Shown here in pieces: positions 1 through 6,383 of a stretch of 46,568 nucleotides of DNA. Every line of letters begins with the position of its first letter. The stretch's first letter is position 1. Both the position numbers and the translations under genes were made by a program. The notes under the pieces were generated by a model, which did no database searches, was not told the origin of the DNA, and saw nothing but the letters and a program-made list of their open reading frames with translations. This stretch comes from Peptococcaceae bacterium (GTDB lineage: Bacteria; Bacillota; Desulfitobacteriia; Desulfitobacteriales; Syntrophobotulaceae): positions 1-46,568 of the forward strand of contig JAAYSI010000203.1 of assembly GCA_012524045.1 (NCBI GenBank), in the 5' to 3' direction.

Positions 1-840
1 GCGATTGAATTATCCAGTCCTTTCAAAATGATATGGTTTTTGTTTACCCCTAATTTGTCCAGTCCTATTTTCTGGATGGGCGCTTTTTATGGAGTGTATT
101 TGATTCTCTTGTCTATCGAATTCTACTTCACGCTCAAAGATAAGCAGAAAGCAGTTACTCCGATAGCTTATGTTTCGTTGGCAATCAAACTTGCTGCTCT
201 CCTAAATCTGGGACGAGTGTTTGGCTACATTATGAGCAGGGAATTTTGGTATGGCTATTATTACCCGGTCTATATGGTAATAACGGCCATAGTCTCCGGC
301 TCCGCCGTACTGATTATGCTTGTCTATCTTTTCGGTTTAAAAGACGATAAATTGGCTGAACCAAGTAAAAGCCTAATCCCACATTTAGGAAAAATCTTAG
401 CAGGGGCTATTGCAGTTTTTGCTGCAGCACAGGCAACGAAGATAGGATTAGCCCTTGCCAGTTCAGAACAGAATCTGGTTGAAGCAGCCAAAGCGCTAAT
501 TAGCGGACCTGTTGCGCCTTCTTTTTGGCTGATGGAAGTGGCCATAGGTATCGGTTTACCTCTATTCTTACTAATCTCCTCCAAATTTGCTTCAGTACGC
601 AAGGTAGTGCTGGCGGCGGTGTTAGCAATGGTAGGGCTTTTGTTTTCGCGCTTAAATTTTGTCTATTCGGGACAGATTTACCCATTGGAAGTTGTACCTA
701 AACCCTGTTTACCTTTCCTCGGCTACAATTACTATGCGGCTACTTGGAGCGAATGGGGAATAATTTTGGGTGCTATAGGTGTTATTATAGTGGTCTTTAA
801 TATTGCTGAAAATAAGCTAAACCTTGATCCGAGCCATTAA
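1..840 (+). CDS. NrfD/PsrC-family membrane subunit of a molybdoenzyme complex, 5'-truncated
   Basis: The frame is open from base 1, so the gene starts upstream of the window; the ATG at 28 is internal. The 279 visible residues form about seven or eight hydrophobic segments. The pattern HPN-like 'FTPNLSSPIFW' near the start is typical of the NrfD/PsrC/DmsC quinone-interacting membrane anchors, which take electrons from menaquinol and pass them to an FeS subunit and a molybdopterin catalytic subunit outside the membrane. A TorD-type chaperone follows after a 20-bp gap, which supports a DMSO-reductase-family operon whose catalytic and FeS genes should lie upstream. The substrate cannot be read from this subunit; the rhodanese lipoprotein downstream hints at a sulfur compound, but that is inference. 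Confidence 0.82.
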   Translation, partial: AIELSSPFKMIWFLFTPNLSSPIFWMGAFYGVYLILLSIEFYFTLKDKQKAVTPIAYVSLAIKLAALLNLGRVFGYIMSREFWYGYYYPVYMVITAIVSGSAVLIMLVYLFGLKDDKLAEPSKSLIPHLGKILAGAIAVFAAAQATKIGLALASSEQNLVEAAKALISGPVAPSFWLMEVAIGIGLPLFLLISSKFASVRKVVLAAVLAMVGLLFSRLNFVYSGQIYPLEVVPKPCLPFLGYNYYAATWSEWGIILGAIGVIIVVFNIAENKLNLDPSH

Positions 841-860
841 GGGGCAAGGAGGTGGTAGAA

Positions 861-1451
861 ATGACCCTTAGTCAGGAACAAGCCTATGCCTACTTGCTGC
901 AGCTGTTTGCGGATTTGCTCAAATTCCCAGACGAGGAGTTATATGACCAACTGCTAAATGGAGATATCGACTCCAGGATAAACAAGCTTGGTGCGGCTGC
1001 AGGCAAAGAGATTAGAGTGGATTTCCGTCCGGAAATAGGTAGCTATGATTCCTTGGTGCACGATTATAATAATTGTTTTCTTGGGTTTAGTGGTTCAGCT
1101 GCTCTACCCGTGGAATCACTCTATAAGGTATGGACTGTGGATCAGAGCTATCACTTACCCTATAAAAATGAAAAGGGGCATTTAATGTCAGATTCAGCAT
1201 TGCATATCCGCCATATCCTACAGGAACTGCAACTAGAAATTCCGCCTGAATACGAGCTAATGCCTGATCACTTGGTAATCTTGTTGGAACTTAAAGCTTA
1301 CTTTTTGGCAAACGGCCTATTCGAAGAAGCTATCCAATTCTGCCGAGAACATCTGGATTGGCTTGACGAATATTATTCAATTTTAAAGGCTAAGCAGCCT
1401 CAGAGTTTTTATTTAAAGGTTATCAGGAAACTTAACGAGATTTTACATTAG
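861..1451 (+). CDS. TorD/DmsD-family molybdoenzyme maturation chaperone
   Basis: This all-helical cytoplasmic protein of 196 residues carries the family signature PDHL..LLEL at about residues 135-144. TorD-family proteins bind the signal peptide and apo-form of molybdopterin oxidoreductases, allowing cofactor insertion before Tat export. I chose ATG 861 because AAGGAGG lies 8 bases upstream (846-852); the in-frame GTG at 852 overlaps that site. It is cotranscribed with the membrane subunit just upstream. Its stop codon lies within a 14-base direct repeat (see findings). The family call is firm; the client enzyme is outside the window. Confidence 0.85.
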   Translation: MTLSQEQAYAYLLQLFADLLKFPDEELYDQLLNGDIDSRINKLGAAAGKEIRVDFRPEIGSYDSLVHDYNNCFLGFSGSAALPVESLYKVWTVDQSYHLPYKNEKGHLMSDSALHIRHILQELQLEIPPEYELMPDHLVILLELKAYFLANGLFEEAIQFCREHLDWLDEYYSILKAKQPQSFYLKVIRKLNEILH

Positions 1452-1470
1452 AAATAAGATTTTACATTAG
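1438..1470 (+). repeat. 14-base direct repeat spanning the torD stop codon
   Basis: AGATTTTACATTAG occurs at 1438-1451 and again at 1457-1470, a 19-base period. The first copy encodes the last residues and TAG stop of the chaperone gene; the second is noncoding. Confidence 0.9.
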
Positions 1471-1477
1471 GACTGTA

Positions 1478-1500
1478 ATAAATTAACAAGGTTAATTTAT
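1478..1500. promoter_or_regulatory. Perfect 10-3-10 inverted repeat upstream of the rhodanese gene
   Basis: ATAAATTAAC (1478-1487) and GTTAATTTAT (1491-1500) are exact reverse complements separated by AAG. The site lies 33 bases before the rhodanese start and could be an operator for a dimeric regulator. The half site TTAAC-N3-GTTAA resembles CRP/FNR-type sites but has 3 rather than 4 central bases, so no regulator is assigned. Confidence 0.6.
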
Positions 1501-1532
1501 AAATAAGTCAATAATTCAGGGAGGGAACTAAA

Positions 1533-2420
1533 ATGTTCAAAAAATTGAAAAACTCAAAAATTTTAAGTCTGCTGATTGCGCTAATGTTGGTACTTACCCT
1601 TGCGGTAGGATGCTCTCAGTCGGCCCAGCCTGCAGCTCAACAGGAACCGCCAGCGTCTCAGGAGCCTGCTCAGAGTGCGGAAGCTGAATCCGTAACAAGT
1701 GAAGAAGCAAAAGCCGAACCCGTAATACTCGAGTGGTCTGATTGGCAAGCCAAGATGACTGGAACTATTAATAAAGACTATTTTGTTCTCGATTTACGTA
1801 CTCCGGATGAAATTAAAATGGAAAAAGGCTTAGAAGGATCTATTAATATTGATGCTAATGAAACTTTGGCTAAAGGTGATGTAGCTATTATCGAAGAAAA
1901 GTTAGCTACTGTTCCGAAAGATGCTGTTCTTTTAATACATTGTAAATCCGGTGGTAGAGCCAAAGCTAATGCTGCAAAATTTATTGAAGCAGGCTTCACT
2001 AATGTTTTTGTTCTCGATGGTTGGACAGCATTTGACAACAAAGGCTATTTCGGAGCCAGTAAAATAGACTCCAATACAACACATTTAAAGCCTGAAGCTT
2101 GGCAGGGAAAGATGGAAGGAACTATCGGCAGCGATTACTTTGTATTTGATGTTCGGGATAAAGCTGAATATGATGCCGGCCATATTCAAGGCGCTTTAAA
2201 CTTCGGAGTTAGAGACCAATTTACAATAGATCATGAAGCAACTATGGCTAAGATAGCGGATGCCGTTCCTAATGAGGATGCTCTAATCCTGGTACATTGC
2301 GCAGTCGGAAAACGGGCTAAAGTTGCCCATGCTCACCTCAGTGCCGAAGGCTATAGCAATGTTTTTATTCTTGACAATAACATTCAGATTGATCAAGACG
2401 GCAATGTCAAATTTGAATAA
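1533..2420 (+). CDS. Lipoprotein with two rhodanese (sulfurtransferase) domains
   Basis: The N-terminus has a lysine-rich start, a hydrophobic core and a lipobox-like LAVGC with Cys27, so the protein should be anchored to the outer face of the membrane. A Gln/Glu/Ala/Pro-rich linker (about 28-62) leads to two rhodanese domains. Both keep the active-site loop with the C-x4-R pattern: HCKSGGR with Cys137 and HCAVGKR with Cys256. In many tandem rhodaneses only one domain keeps its Cys, so two intact loops suggest both are active. Rhodaneses carry sulfane sulfur as a persulfide. Placement right after NrfD/TorD genes suggests polysulfide or thiosulfate handling for the upstream enzyme, but it has its own palindrome and terminator. 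RBS GGGAGGG precedes ATG 1533. Confidence 0.85.
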   Translation: MFKKLKNSKILSLLIALMLVLTLAVGCSQSAQPAAQQEPPASQEPAQSAEAESVTSEEAKAEPVILEWSDWQAKMTGTINKDYFVLDLRTPDEIKMEKGLEGSINIDANETLAKGDVAIIEEKLATVPKDAVLLIHCKSGGRAKANAAKFIEAGFTNVFVLDGWTAFDNKGYFGASKIDSNTTHLKPEAWQGKMEGTIGSDYFVFDVRDKAEYDAGHIQGALNFGVRDQFTIDHEATMAKIADAVPNEDALILVHCAVGKRAKVAHAHLSAEGYSNVFILDNNIQIDQDGNVKFE

Positions 2421-2458
2421 AATAATAAACTTTTCATTTTAATCCTCCTCCTAAAGAA

Positions 2459-2506
2459 GGACCGCAGGCTACTATTCTAAAACAGCTTACGGTCCATCTA
2501 TTTTTT
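2459..2506 (+). terminator. Rho-independent terminator after the rhodanese gene
   Basis: GGACCG (2459-2464) pairs with CGGTCC (2490-2495), extended inward by AG/GCT-type pairs, and is followed by ATTTTTT at 2500-2506. Confidence 0.8.
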
Positions 2507-2527
2507 CGAACATTTTTTATGGCAAAT

Positions 2528-2556
2528 TTTACAAAAATTTATGGAAAGTGTACAAT
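2528..2556 (+). promoter_or_regulatory. Sigma-A type promoter for the Cys-rich gene
   Basis: TTTACA (2528-2533), a 17-base spacer and TACAAT (2551-2556) form a near-consensus promoter. The transcript would have a leader of about 85 bases before the gene at 2651. Confidence 0.7.
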
Positions 2557-2650
2557 AATATCTAGAGAAAAAGCCACTTATTATCTAAGTGTAGCGCCAT
2601 GTAAATATGTGATAAGAATGTGAAGGATTAAGGGAGAAAGAGATGATTTT

Positions 2651-2923
2651 ATGTGCGCAGTTTGTAATCCGTTATGTGGAAGATGTCCCACCAGTAGTGT
2701 TCAAAAAGGAGTAATTTGCTCTTGTGGGACAGTAAATTTCCTGCCAGGGGCTGAAACATGTAAGAAATGCGGCAAAGAGCTAGAAAAACCGCCGAGAAAA
2801 AAATGTGAGTATAACAAGCTGATGTGTCGGTATCCTTGCAGGTTGTTTAACAAAAAGAATGAAAGCGGTAAACGGGTTCTTTGTAGGAATATAAAAACAC
2901 TAGAGCAAAAAACCTATTGCTAA
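2651..2923 (+). CDS. Cysteine-rich small protein of unknown function
   Basis: The predicted 90-residue protein contains 13 cysteines. These are arranged as CAVC, CGRC, CSC, CKKC and later single or C-x3-C pairs, so two or more zinc ribbons or an FeS cluster are likely. It is basic and has no signal peptide or membrane segment. It has its own promoter (2528-2556) and terminator (2976-3010), so it is monocistronic. The ATG at 2651 is preceded by AGGGAGA at about 2630-2636, a rather long spacing; an ATG at 2643 is in another frame. I do not recognise a named family. Confidence 0.6.
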   Translation: MCAVCNPLCGRCPTSSVQKGVICSCGTVNFLPGAETCKKCGKELEKPPRKKCEYNKLMCRYPCRLFNKKNESGKRVLCRNIKTLEQKTYC

Positions 2924-2975
2924 AATAATTTGATAATATTTAGCTGCCACTACTTTTACCAAAGCTTAAGTTAGT

Positions 2976-3010
2976 GATACCTCATGAACAAGTTGAGGTA
3001 TCTTTTATTT
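2976..3010 (+). terminator. Rho-independent terminator after the Cys-rich gene
   Basis: GATACCTCA (2976-2984) and TGAGGTATC (2994-3002) form a perfect 9-bp stem followed by TTTTATTT. Confidence 0.85.
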
Positions 3011-3163
3011 AAAAAGTTTAAAAGAATAATTTATCTATTCCAGTATGCTCACTTAGAGGGATAGAAAAGTTTAGATATTGATGTTATTATGTTAGATTGT
3101 AAATAGGATTTCCCAGTTGGATAAATTAGCAGAAAGTAATAGAAGGTAATAGAAAGGTAAGCT

Positions 3164-3862
3164 ATGAGCAATCGTTTTATTTTTTTTGACTGTATGGAGA
3201 CACTTATAGATATGACCGAGATCCCAGATCAACGTATGTATGCTCTTTGGGCTTTTAAGGAATCGGGAGTTGAAAAATATTGGGACAGTGTCGAAGAATT
3301 TATGGCAGATTATCTATTTATGCGTAAGTATTTAAAACATAAGGAACCATTTCATAAAGAGTATAGCCTCGAAGAACGCCTAAAAATTGTTGTTGAAAGA
3401 AAACTGGGTTCTCAAGATCCTGCCCATAATAGAGAAATAGTTAACAGACTAACATCTTCCTTTTGGAACAAATATGTAGAACGTTGTTATGTGGACCCGG
3501 AAATAAAATTGGCTCTTAATTATCTGCAAAAAAAGGGTTATAATATGGCGGTAATTTCTAATTTTTTGGTGGTGGGAGGGATCCAGCAATTATTAGCTTT
3601 GCTAAATATAGATCACTATTTCCAATTTGTTCTAACATCGGTTGAAGAAGGTTGGAGAAAACCCCACCCCAATATTTATAACAGCGGATTGGTGAGAGCC
3701 CAATGTAATGCGCAAGATGTGGTATTTATCGGCGATGACTATAAAAACGATTATCTGGCACCACAGGAGTTAGGTTTTAAGGCGATACTTTATGACAAAC
3801 AAAAGCTCTACCCAGATGCTCAAAGGATAGTTAGTTTTAAGGAAATAGAAGACTATTTTTAA
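3164..3862 (+). CDS. HAD-superfamily hydrolase, subfamily IA
   Basis: All four HAD motifs are visible in this 232-residue protein: motif I FFDCMETL with nucleophile Asp9, motif II VISNF with Ser132, motif III RKPHP with Lys166, and motif IV IGDDYKND with Asp191/192. The residue two after the nucleophile is Met, not the Asp used as general acid in most HAD phosphatases. Haloacid dehalogenases and phosphonatases also lack that Asp, so the reaction may not be simple phosphate-ester hydrolysis. A cap of helices lies between motifs I and II. The substrate is unknown. The MFS gene 125 bases downstream may be cotranscribed. Confidence 0.8.
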   Translation: MSNRFIFFDCMETLIDMTEIPDQRMYALWAFKESGVEKYWDSVEEFMADYLFMRKYLKHKEPFHKEYSLEERLKIVVERKLGSQDPAHNREIVNRLTSSFWNKYVERCYVDPEIKLALNYLQKKGYNMAVISNFLVVGGIQQLLALLNIDHYFQFVLTSVEEGWRKPHPNIYNSGLVRAQCNAQDVVFIGDDYKNDYLAPQELGFKAILYDKQKLYPDAQRIVSFKEIEDYF

Positions 3863-3999
3863 CTGAGTAACTCGTTTTAAATGGGGAAATGCAGGTGGCC
3901 ATTAGCTAGTTAATTATTAGATAGGTAAAAGATTAAACAAAAGTACAAATAGAAGCTTTGAAATGTCGGGGCTAATAAAGAAAGGGATTGATAGTAACA

Positions 4000-5172
4000 G
4001 TGTCAGAACAAAATAAAAAAAGCCTTTACTTCTTACTGATTGGTGTATTTTTTATCTTTTTGAACTTTAACATTGCGCAGACTATTACCCCTATGTATAT
4101 TCTGGATATCGGGGGAACAGAGTTTCATTCTGGCTTACAAAGCACTCTTTTTTATTTAACTGCAGTACTATTGCGTTTTTATTTTGGGCCACTAGCGGAT
4201 CGTCACGGGAATAGGATAACTCTGTTTATTGGTGGCCTGGCTTTTATGACAGCGCCCTTGTTGTTTCTATTTAACCAGTCTTTAGTTTACGTTTTGTTGG
4301 TACGCATGTATCAGGCTATTGGATTAGGTGCTTTCTTTTCCAGTGCATCGTCTTTGGTATCAGCCCTTGCTCCTAAAGAAAAGCTAGGTGCCTACATCGG
4401 CTTTTACCGTTTAGTTACGATGCTTTCCCTATTGGTAGGCCCTTCCCTGGCTGTTAAAGTAATTCATAGTAGCAGTTATTTTTGGTATCATATTCTAGGT
4501 TTTGTTGCCGGACTATTGGCTATGATCTTTTTACATTTTGTGCAGGAACCGGCTAGAACAGGGCAAGAGAGTATAGGTAAAGCCAGCCGCGATTATCGGA
4601 TGGTGGATCTACTTAAAAGTAAAAGACTACTCCCAATTTATCAAGCCGCATTCTTAGTAGCTGTTTTATTCGGCTTGCTTCAAACCTTCTCCGGAATTTT
4701 TGTAGCGCAAGTTTATTCGACTGTCAACCCCGGATTGTTTTTCACGATATTTGGTCTTGGAAGCATTGTAGCTAACTTAACCGCCGGCTATCTCTCTGAT
4801 TCCAAAGGACGAGCTCAAGTAGCTTTCCCTTGTGTCATGGCTATGGGGTTAGGGGTTGCAGTTTTGGCTTTGCTTCCTTATTCCAAACTAATACTGGTTT
4901 TCGGGAGCATAGTTGCAGGTTTTGGTTTTGCCGGTGCAATTTCGGTACTAATTACCTGGGTGATAGATGAAGCACCCTCGACCAGCAGAACCAGTGCTCT
5001 GGCTTTACAGGATAATGCGATCGACATCGGTATAGCAGTAGGCTCTTTCCTTTTTGGAATTATAATCCCGCTCGTGGGCTTAAGTTGGACTTACGCTTTA
5101 GGTGGGATAATATTGATTCTGTTTATCTACTCACATGGCAATAGTATAAGAAAAAAGCATATATATGACTAA
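4000..5172 (+). CDS. Major facilitator superfamily transporter
   Basis: About twelve hydrophobic segments split into two halves by a cytoplasmic loop near residue 190 give the MFS layout. The motif-A loop GPLADRHGNR between segments 2 and 3 and its degenerate copy GYLSDSKGR in the second half support the call. Members are secondary transporters; sequence alone suggests a drug- or sugar-type exporter but not a substrate. Start choice is uncertain: AAAGGG at 3981-3986 lies 13 bases before GTG 4000 and only 1 base before an in-frame TTG at 3988; I prefer GTG. No clear terminator was found in 5173-5320. Confidence 0.82.
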   Translation: MSEQNKKSLYFLLIGVFFIFLNFNIAQTITPMYILDIGGTEFHSGLQSTLFYLTAVLLRFYFGPLADRHGNRITLFIGGLAFMTAPLLFLFNQSLVYVLLVRMYQAIGLGAFFSSASSLVSALAPKEKLGAYIGFYRLVTMLSLLVGPSLAVKVIHSSSYFWYHILGFVAGLLAMIFLHFVQEPARTGQESIGKASRDYRMVDLLKSKRLLPIYQAAFLVAVLFGLLQTFSGIFVAQVYSTVNPGLFFTIFGLGSIVANLTAGYLSDSKGRAQVAFPCVMAMGLGVAVLALLPYSKLILVFGSIVAGFGFAGAISVLITWVIDEAPSTSRTSALALQDNAIDIGIAVGSFLFGIIIPLVGLSWTYALGGIILILFIYSHGNSIRKKHIYD

Positions 5173-5322
5173 AAGCTTGGATAATAGTAAACCTCAAAAT
5201 ATCCACTTATAATTAGTATCGCAATTAAGTGAATAAATTTATAAAATTTATTGAACGTCAATCGGAACTATAAAATTAAATCTATGAACTTGGATTTATA
5301 AAAATAAAAATTAGCTGCAAGC

Positions 5323-5370
5323 AAAAAAAGTACGCTTTAGCTAAAAAATATATTTAGCCTCAAACGTACT
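5323..5370 (-). terminator. Terminator of the 39-residue minus-strand gene
   Basis: Read on the minus strand, a long imperfect hairpin closed by AGTACG/CGTACT (5365-5370 with 5329-5334) runs into seven T residues (complement of 5323-5329). Confidence 0.75.
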
Positions 5371-5408
5371 CTTGTCAAATTATTCGCTGGTTATTTGAAA
5401 GGATGATT

Positions 5409-5528
5409 TTAGCTTTCTCTGCCGGGAATTCCTTCGCCTTCTTTTTTATAAGCATCTCTTACTTCTTTGATATGGGCACGATTAGCAACTTCTTCTCTCT
5501 GTTTTTGGTTTTTCTTCTTTTTAGCCAT
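5409..5528 (-). CDS. 39-residue basic protein of unknown function
   Basis: A short gene on the minus strand starts at ATG 5528 with an excellent Shine-Dalgarno, AGGGAGGT, and stops with TAA at 5409. The peptide begins MAKKKKNQKQ, is rich in Lys, Arg and Glu, and ends GIPGRES. It has no cysteines, signal peptide or membrane segment. A dedicated terminator follows at 5323-5370, which supports real expression. The composition recalls small sporulation or nucleic-acid-binding proteins, but I do not recognise the family and assign no function. Confidence 0.65.
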   Translation of the reverse strand: MAKKKKNQKQREEVANRAHIKEVRDAYKKEGEGIPGRES

Positions 5529-5573
5529 TAATCTACCTCCCTTATATGTCTAGTCCTAGTATTGACTATAATT

Positions 5574-5602
5574 AAATAAAAATACCAGTAGAAAATGGTA
5601 TT
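5574..5602 (-). terminator. Terminator-like hairpin in the leader of the 39-residue gene
   Basis: On the minus strand AATACCA and TGGTATT form a 7-bp stem followed by TTTTATTT. It lies about 50 bases upstream of the minus-strand gene at 5528, so it may end an upstream minus transcript or act as an attenuator. Confidence 0.4.
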
Positions 5603-5683
5603 TAAAGATTTTCCAAATTCGATAGTTGACAAAACCTAAGCAATTCACAAAAGAAAGGAATTAGAACTAGAAAATAATTGCTG

Positions 5684-5712
5684 TTGACTAAGCTTGATTT
5701 AATCATTATAAT
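5684..5712 (+). promoter_or_regulatory. Promoter of the tRNA-Ser gene
   Basis: TTGACT (5684-5689), a 17-base spacer and TATAAT (5707-5712) make a near-perfect sigma-A promoter. The start site would be about 90 bases before the tRNA. Confidence 0.75.
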
Positions 5713-5808
5713 AACATTTGCGGTTTTATTTAGGGTTGCTCAATTTTTTTAATATTTATTACAATTATTTTATAAAAATAATATATTTGTTTTTAGGAGC
5801 AATTATGC

Positions 5809-5899
5809 GGAGAGATGGCTGAGTTGGTCTAAGGCGCTCGCCTGGAAAGCGAGTACACGGGTAACCGTGTCGTGGGTTCGAATCCCACTCTCTCCGCCA
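5809..5899 (+). tRNA. tRNA-Ser (anticodon GGA)
   Basis: The sequence folds as a class II tRNA. The acceptor stem is GGAGAGA / TCTCTCC with discriminator G and an encoded CCA. The anticodon stem CTCGC/GCGAG has loop CTGGAAA, giving anticodon GGA, which reads TCC and TCT. There is a long variable arm (ACACGGGTAACCGTGT) and a T arm GTGGG TTCGAAT CCCAC. It precedes the SRP RNA and dnaX, a common Firmicutes arrangement. An 18-base antisense copy of its 3' end lies at 5967-5984. Confidence 0.97.
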
Positions 5900-5966
5900 T
5901 TTATTTTAGTAAATATTTTGTTGTTAGATAAATAATATGCAGTAAATTTAATTGGAGTGTAAGGAA

Positions 5967-5984
5967 AGAGAGTGGGATTCGAAC
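5967..5984 (-). repeat. 18-base inverted copy of the tRNA-Ser 3' end
   Basis: AGAGAGTGGGATTCGAAC at 5967-5984 is the exact reverse complement of tRNA bases 5876-5893 (T loop, T-arm 3' strand and most of the acceptor 3' strand). The rest of the tRNA is not present here. Confidence 0.92.
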
Positions 5985-6001
5985 AGTTTCCCTTTATCTA
6001 A

Positions 6002-6030
6002 TTGGTATAACTTATTTAGTATGGTATAAT
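6002..6030 (+). promoter_or_regulatory. Promoter of the SRP RNA
   Basis: TTGGTA (6002-6007), a 17-base spacer and TATAAT (6025-6030) place transcription start at about 6037, the first base of the SRP RNA. Confidence 0.8.
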
Positions 6031-6036
6031 AGGTTT

Positions 6037-6307
6037 GATCGTGCTAGACGGGGAGGTAGCGGTTCCTTGTAACTCGCAATCCGCTATAGCGAGGTTGAAT
6101 TCCTTTGTTGAGAGTCTGGTAGTCGGAGCAGTCCTGGTATAGATGTGATGATTTTTTGGTCCTACGCAACGGCACCCTTTGAACCGTGTCAGGTCCTGAC
6201 GGAAGCAGCACTAAGAAGATCGTTCCGTGTGCCGTGGGGTTGCCGAGAATGAGCATTGGTATCAGAGTAACGTCCGGTTGCCACGATTCGATCAAAGGTG
6301 CACGATC
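6037..6307 (+). ncRNA. ffs: Signal recognition particle RNA, long Firmicutes type
   Basis: This RNA of about 271 bases pairs its ends through GATCGTGC / GCACGATC. It contains the Alu-domain block GGGGAGGTAGCGG near the 5' end and the conserved SRP apical loop GTCAGGTCCTGACGGAAGCAGC-like region around 6188-6210, with the GGAAGCAGCA signature. The Alu domain marks it as the long form found in Bacillus and relatives rather than the short 4.5S type. It binds Ffh and targets nascent membrane and secreted proteins. Position between tRNA-Ser and dnaX matches Firmicutes synteny. Promoter and terminator flank it closely. Confidence 0.95.
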
Positions 6308-6317
6308 TATAATATAT

Positions 6318-6342
6318 AAGGTGGTTCCAGACCATCTTTTTT
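6318..6342 (+). terminator. Terminator of the SRP RNA
   Basis: AAGGTGGT (6318-6325) pairs with ACCATCTT (6331-6338) around TCCAG and runs into a T tract ending at 6342. Confidence 0.75.
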
Positions 6343-6383
6343 GGTATTTATAGCAGATGGATTTCGAGGAACAGGTGAAAGTA

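Noticed and set aside
5899-6036. Prophage or integrative element attachment site at tRNA-Ser
   Set aside because: The repeat is inverted, not direct, and no integrase or phage gene lies nearby.
6044-6295. Minus-strand ORF across the SRP RNA
   Set aside because: It is the antisense of a well-supported structural RNA and shows no protein-like features.
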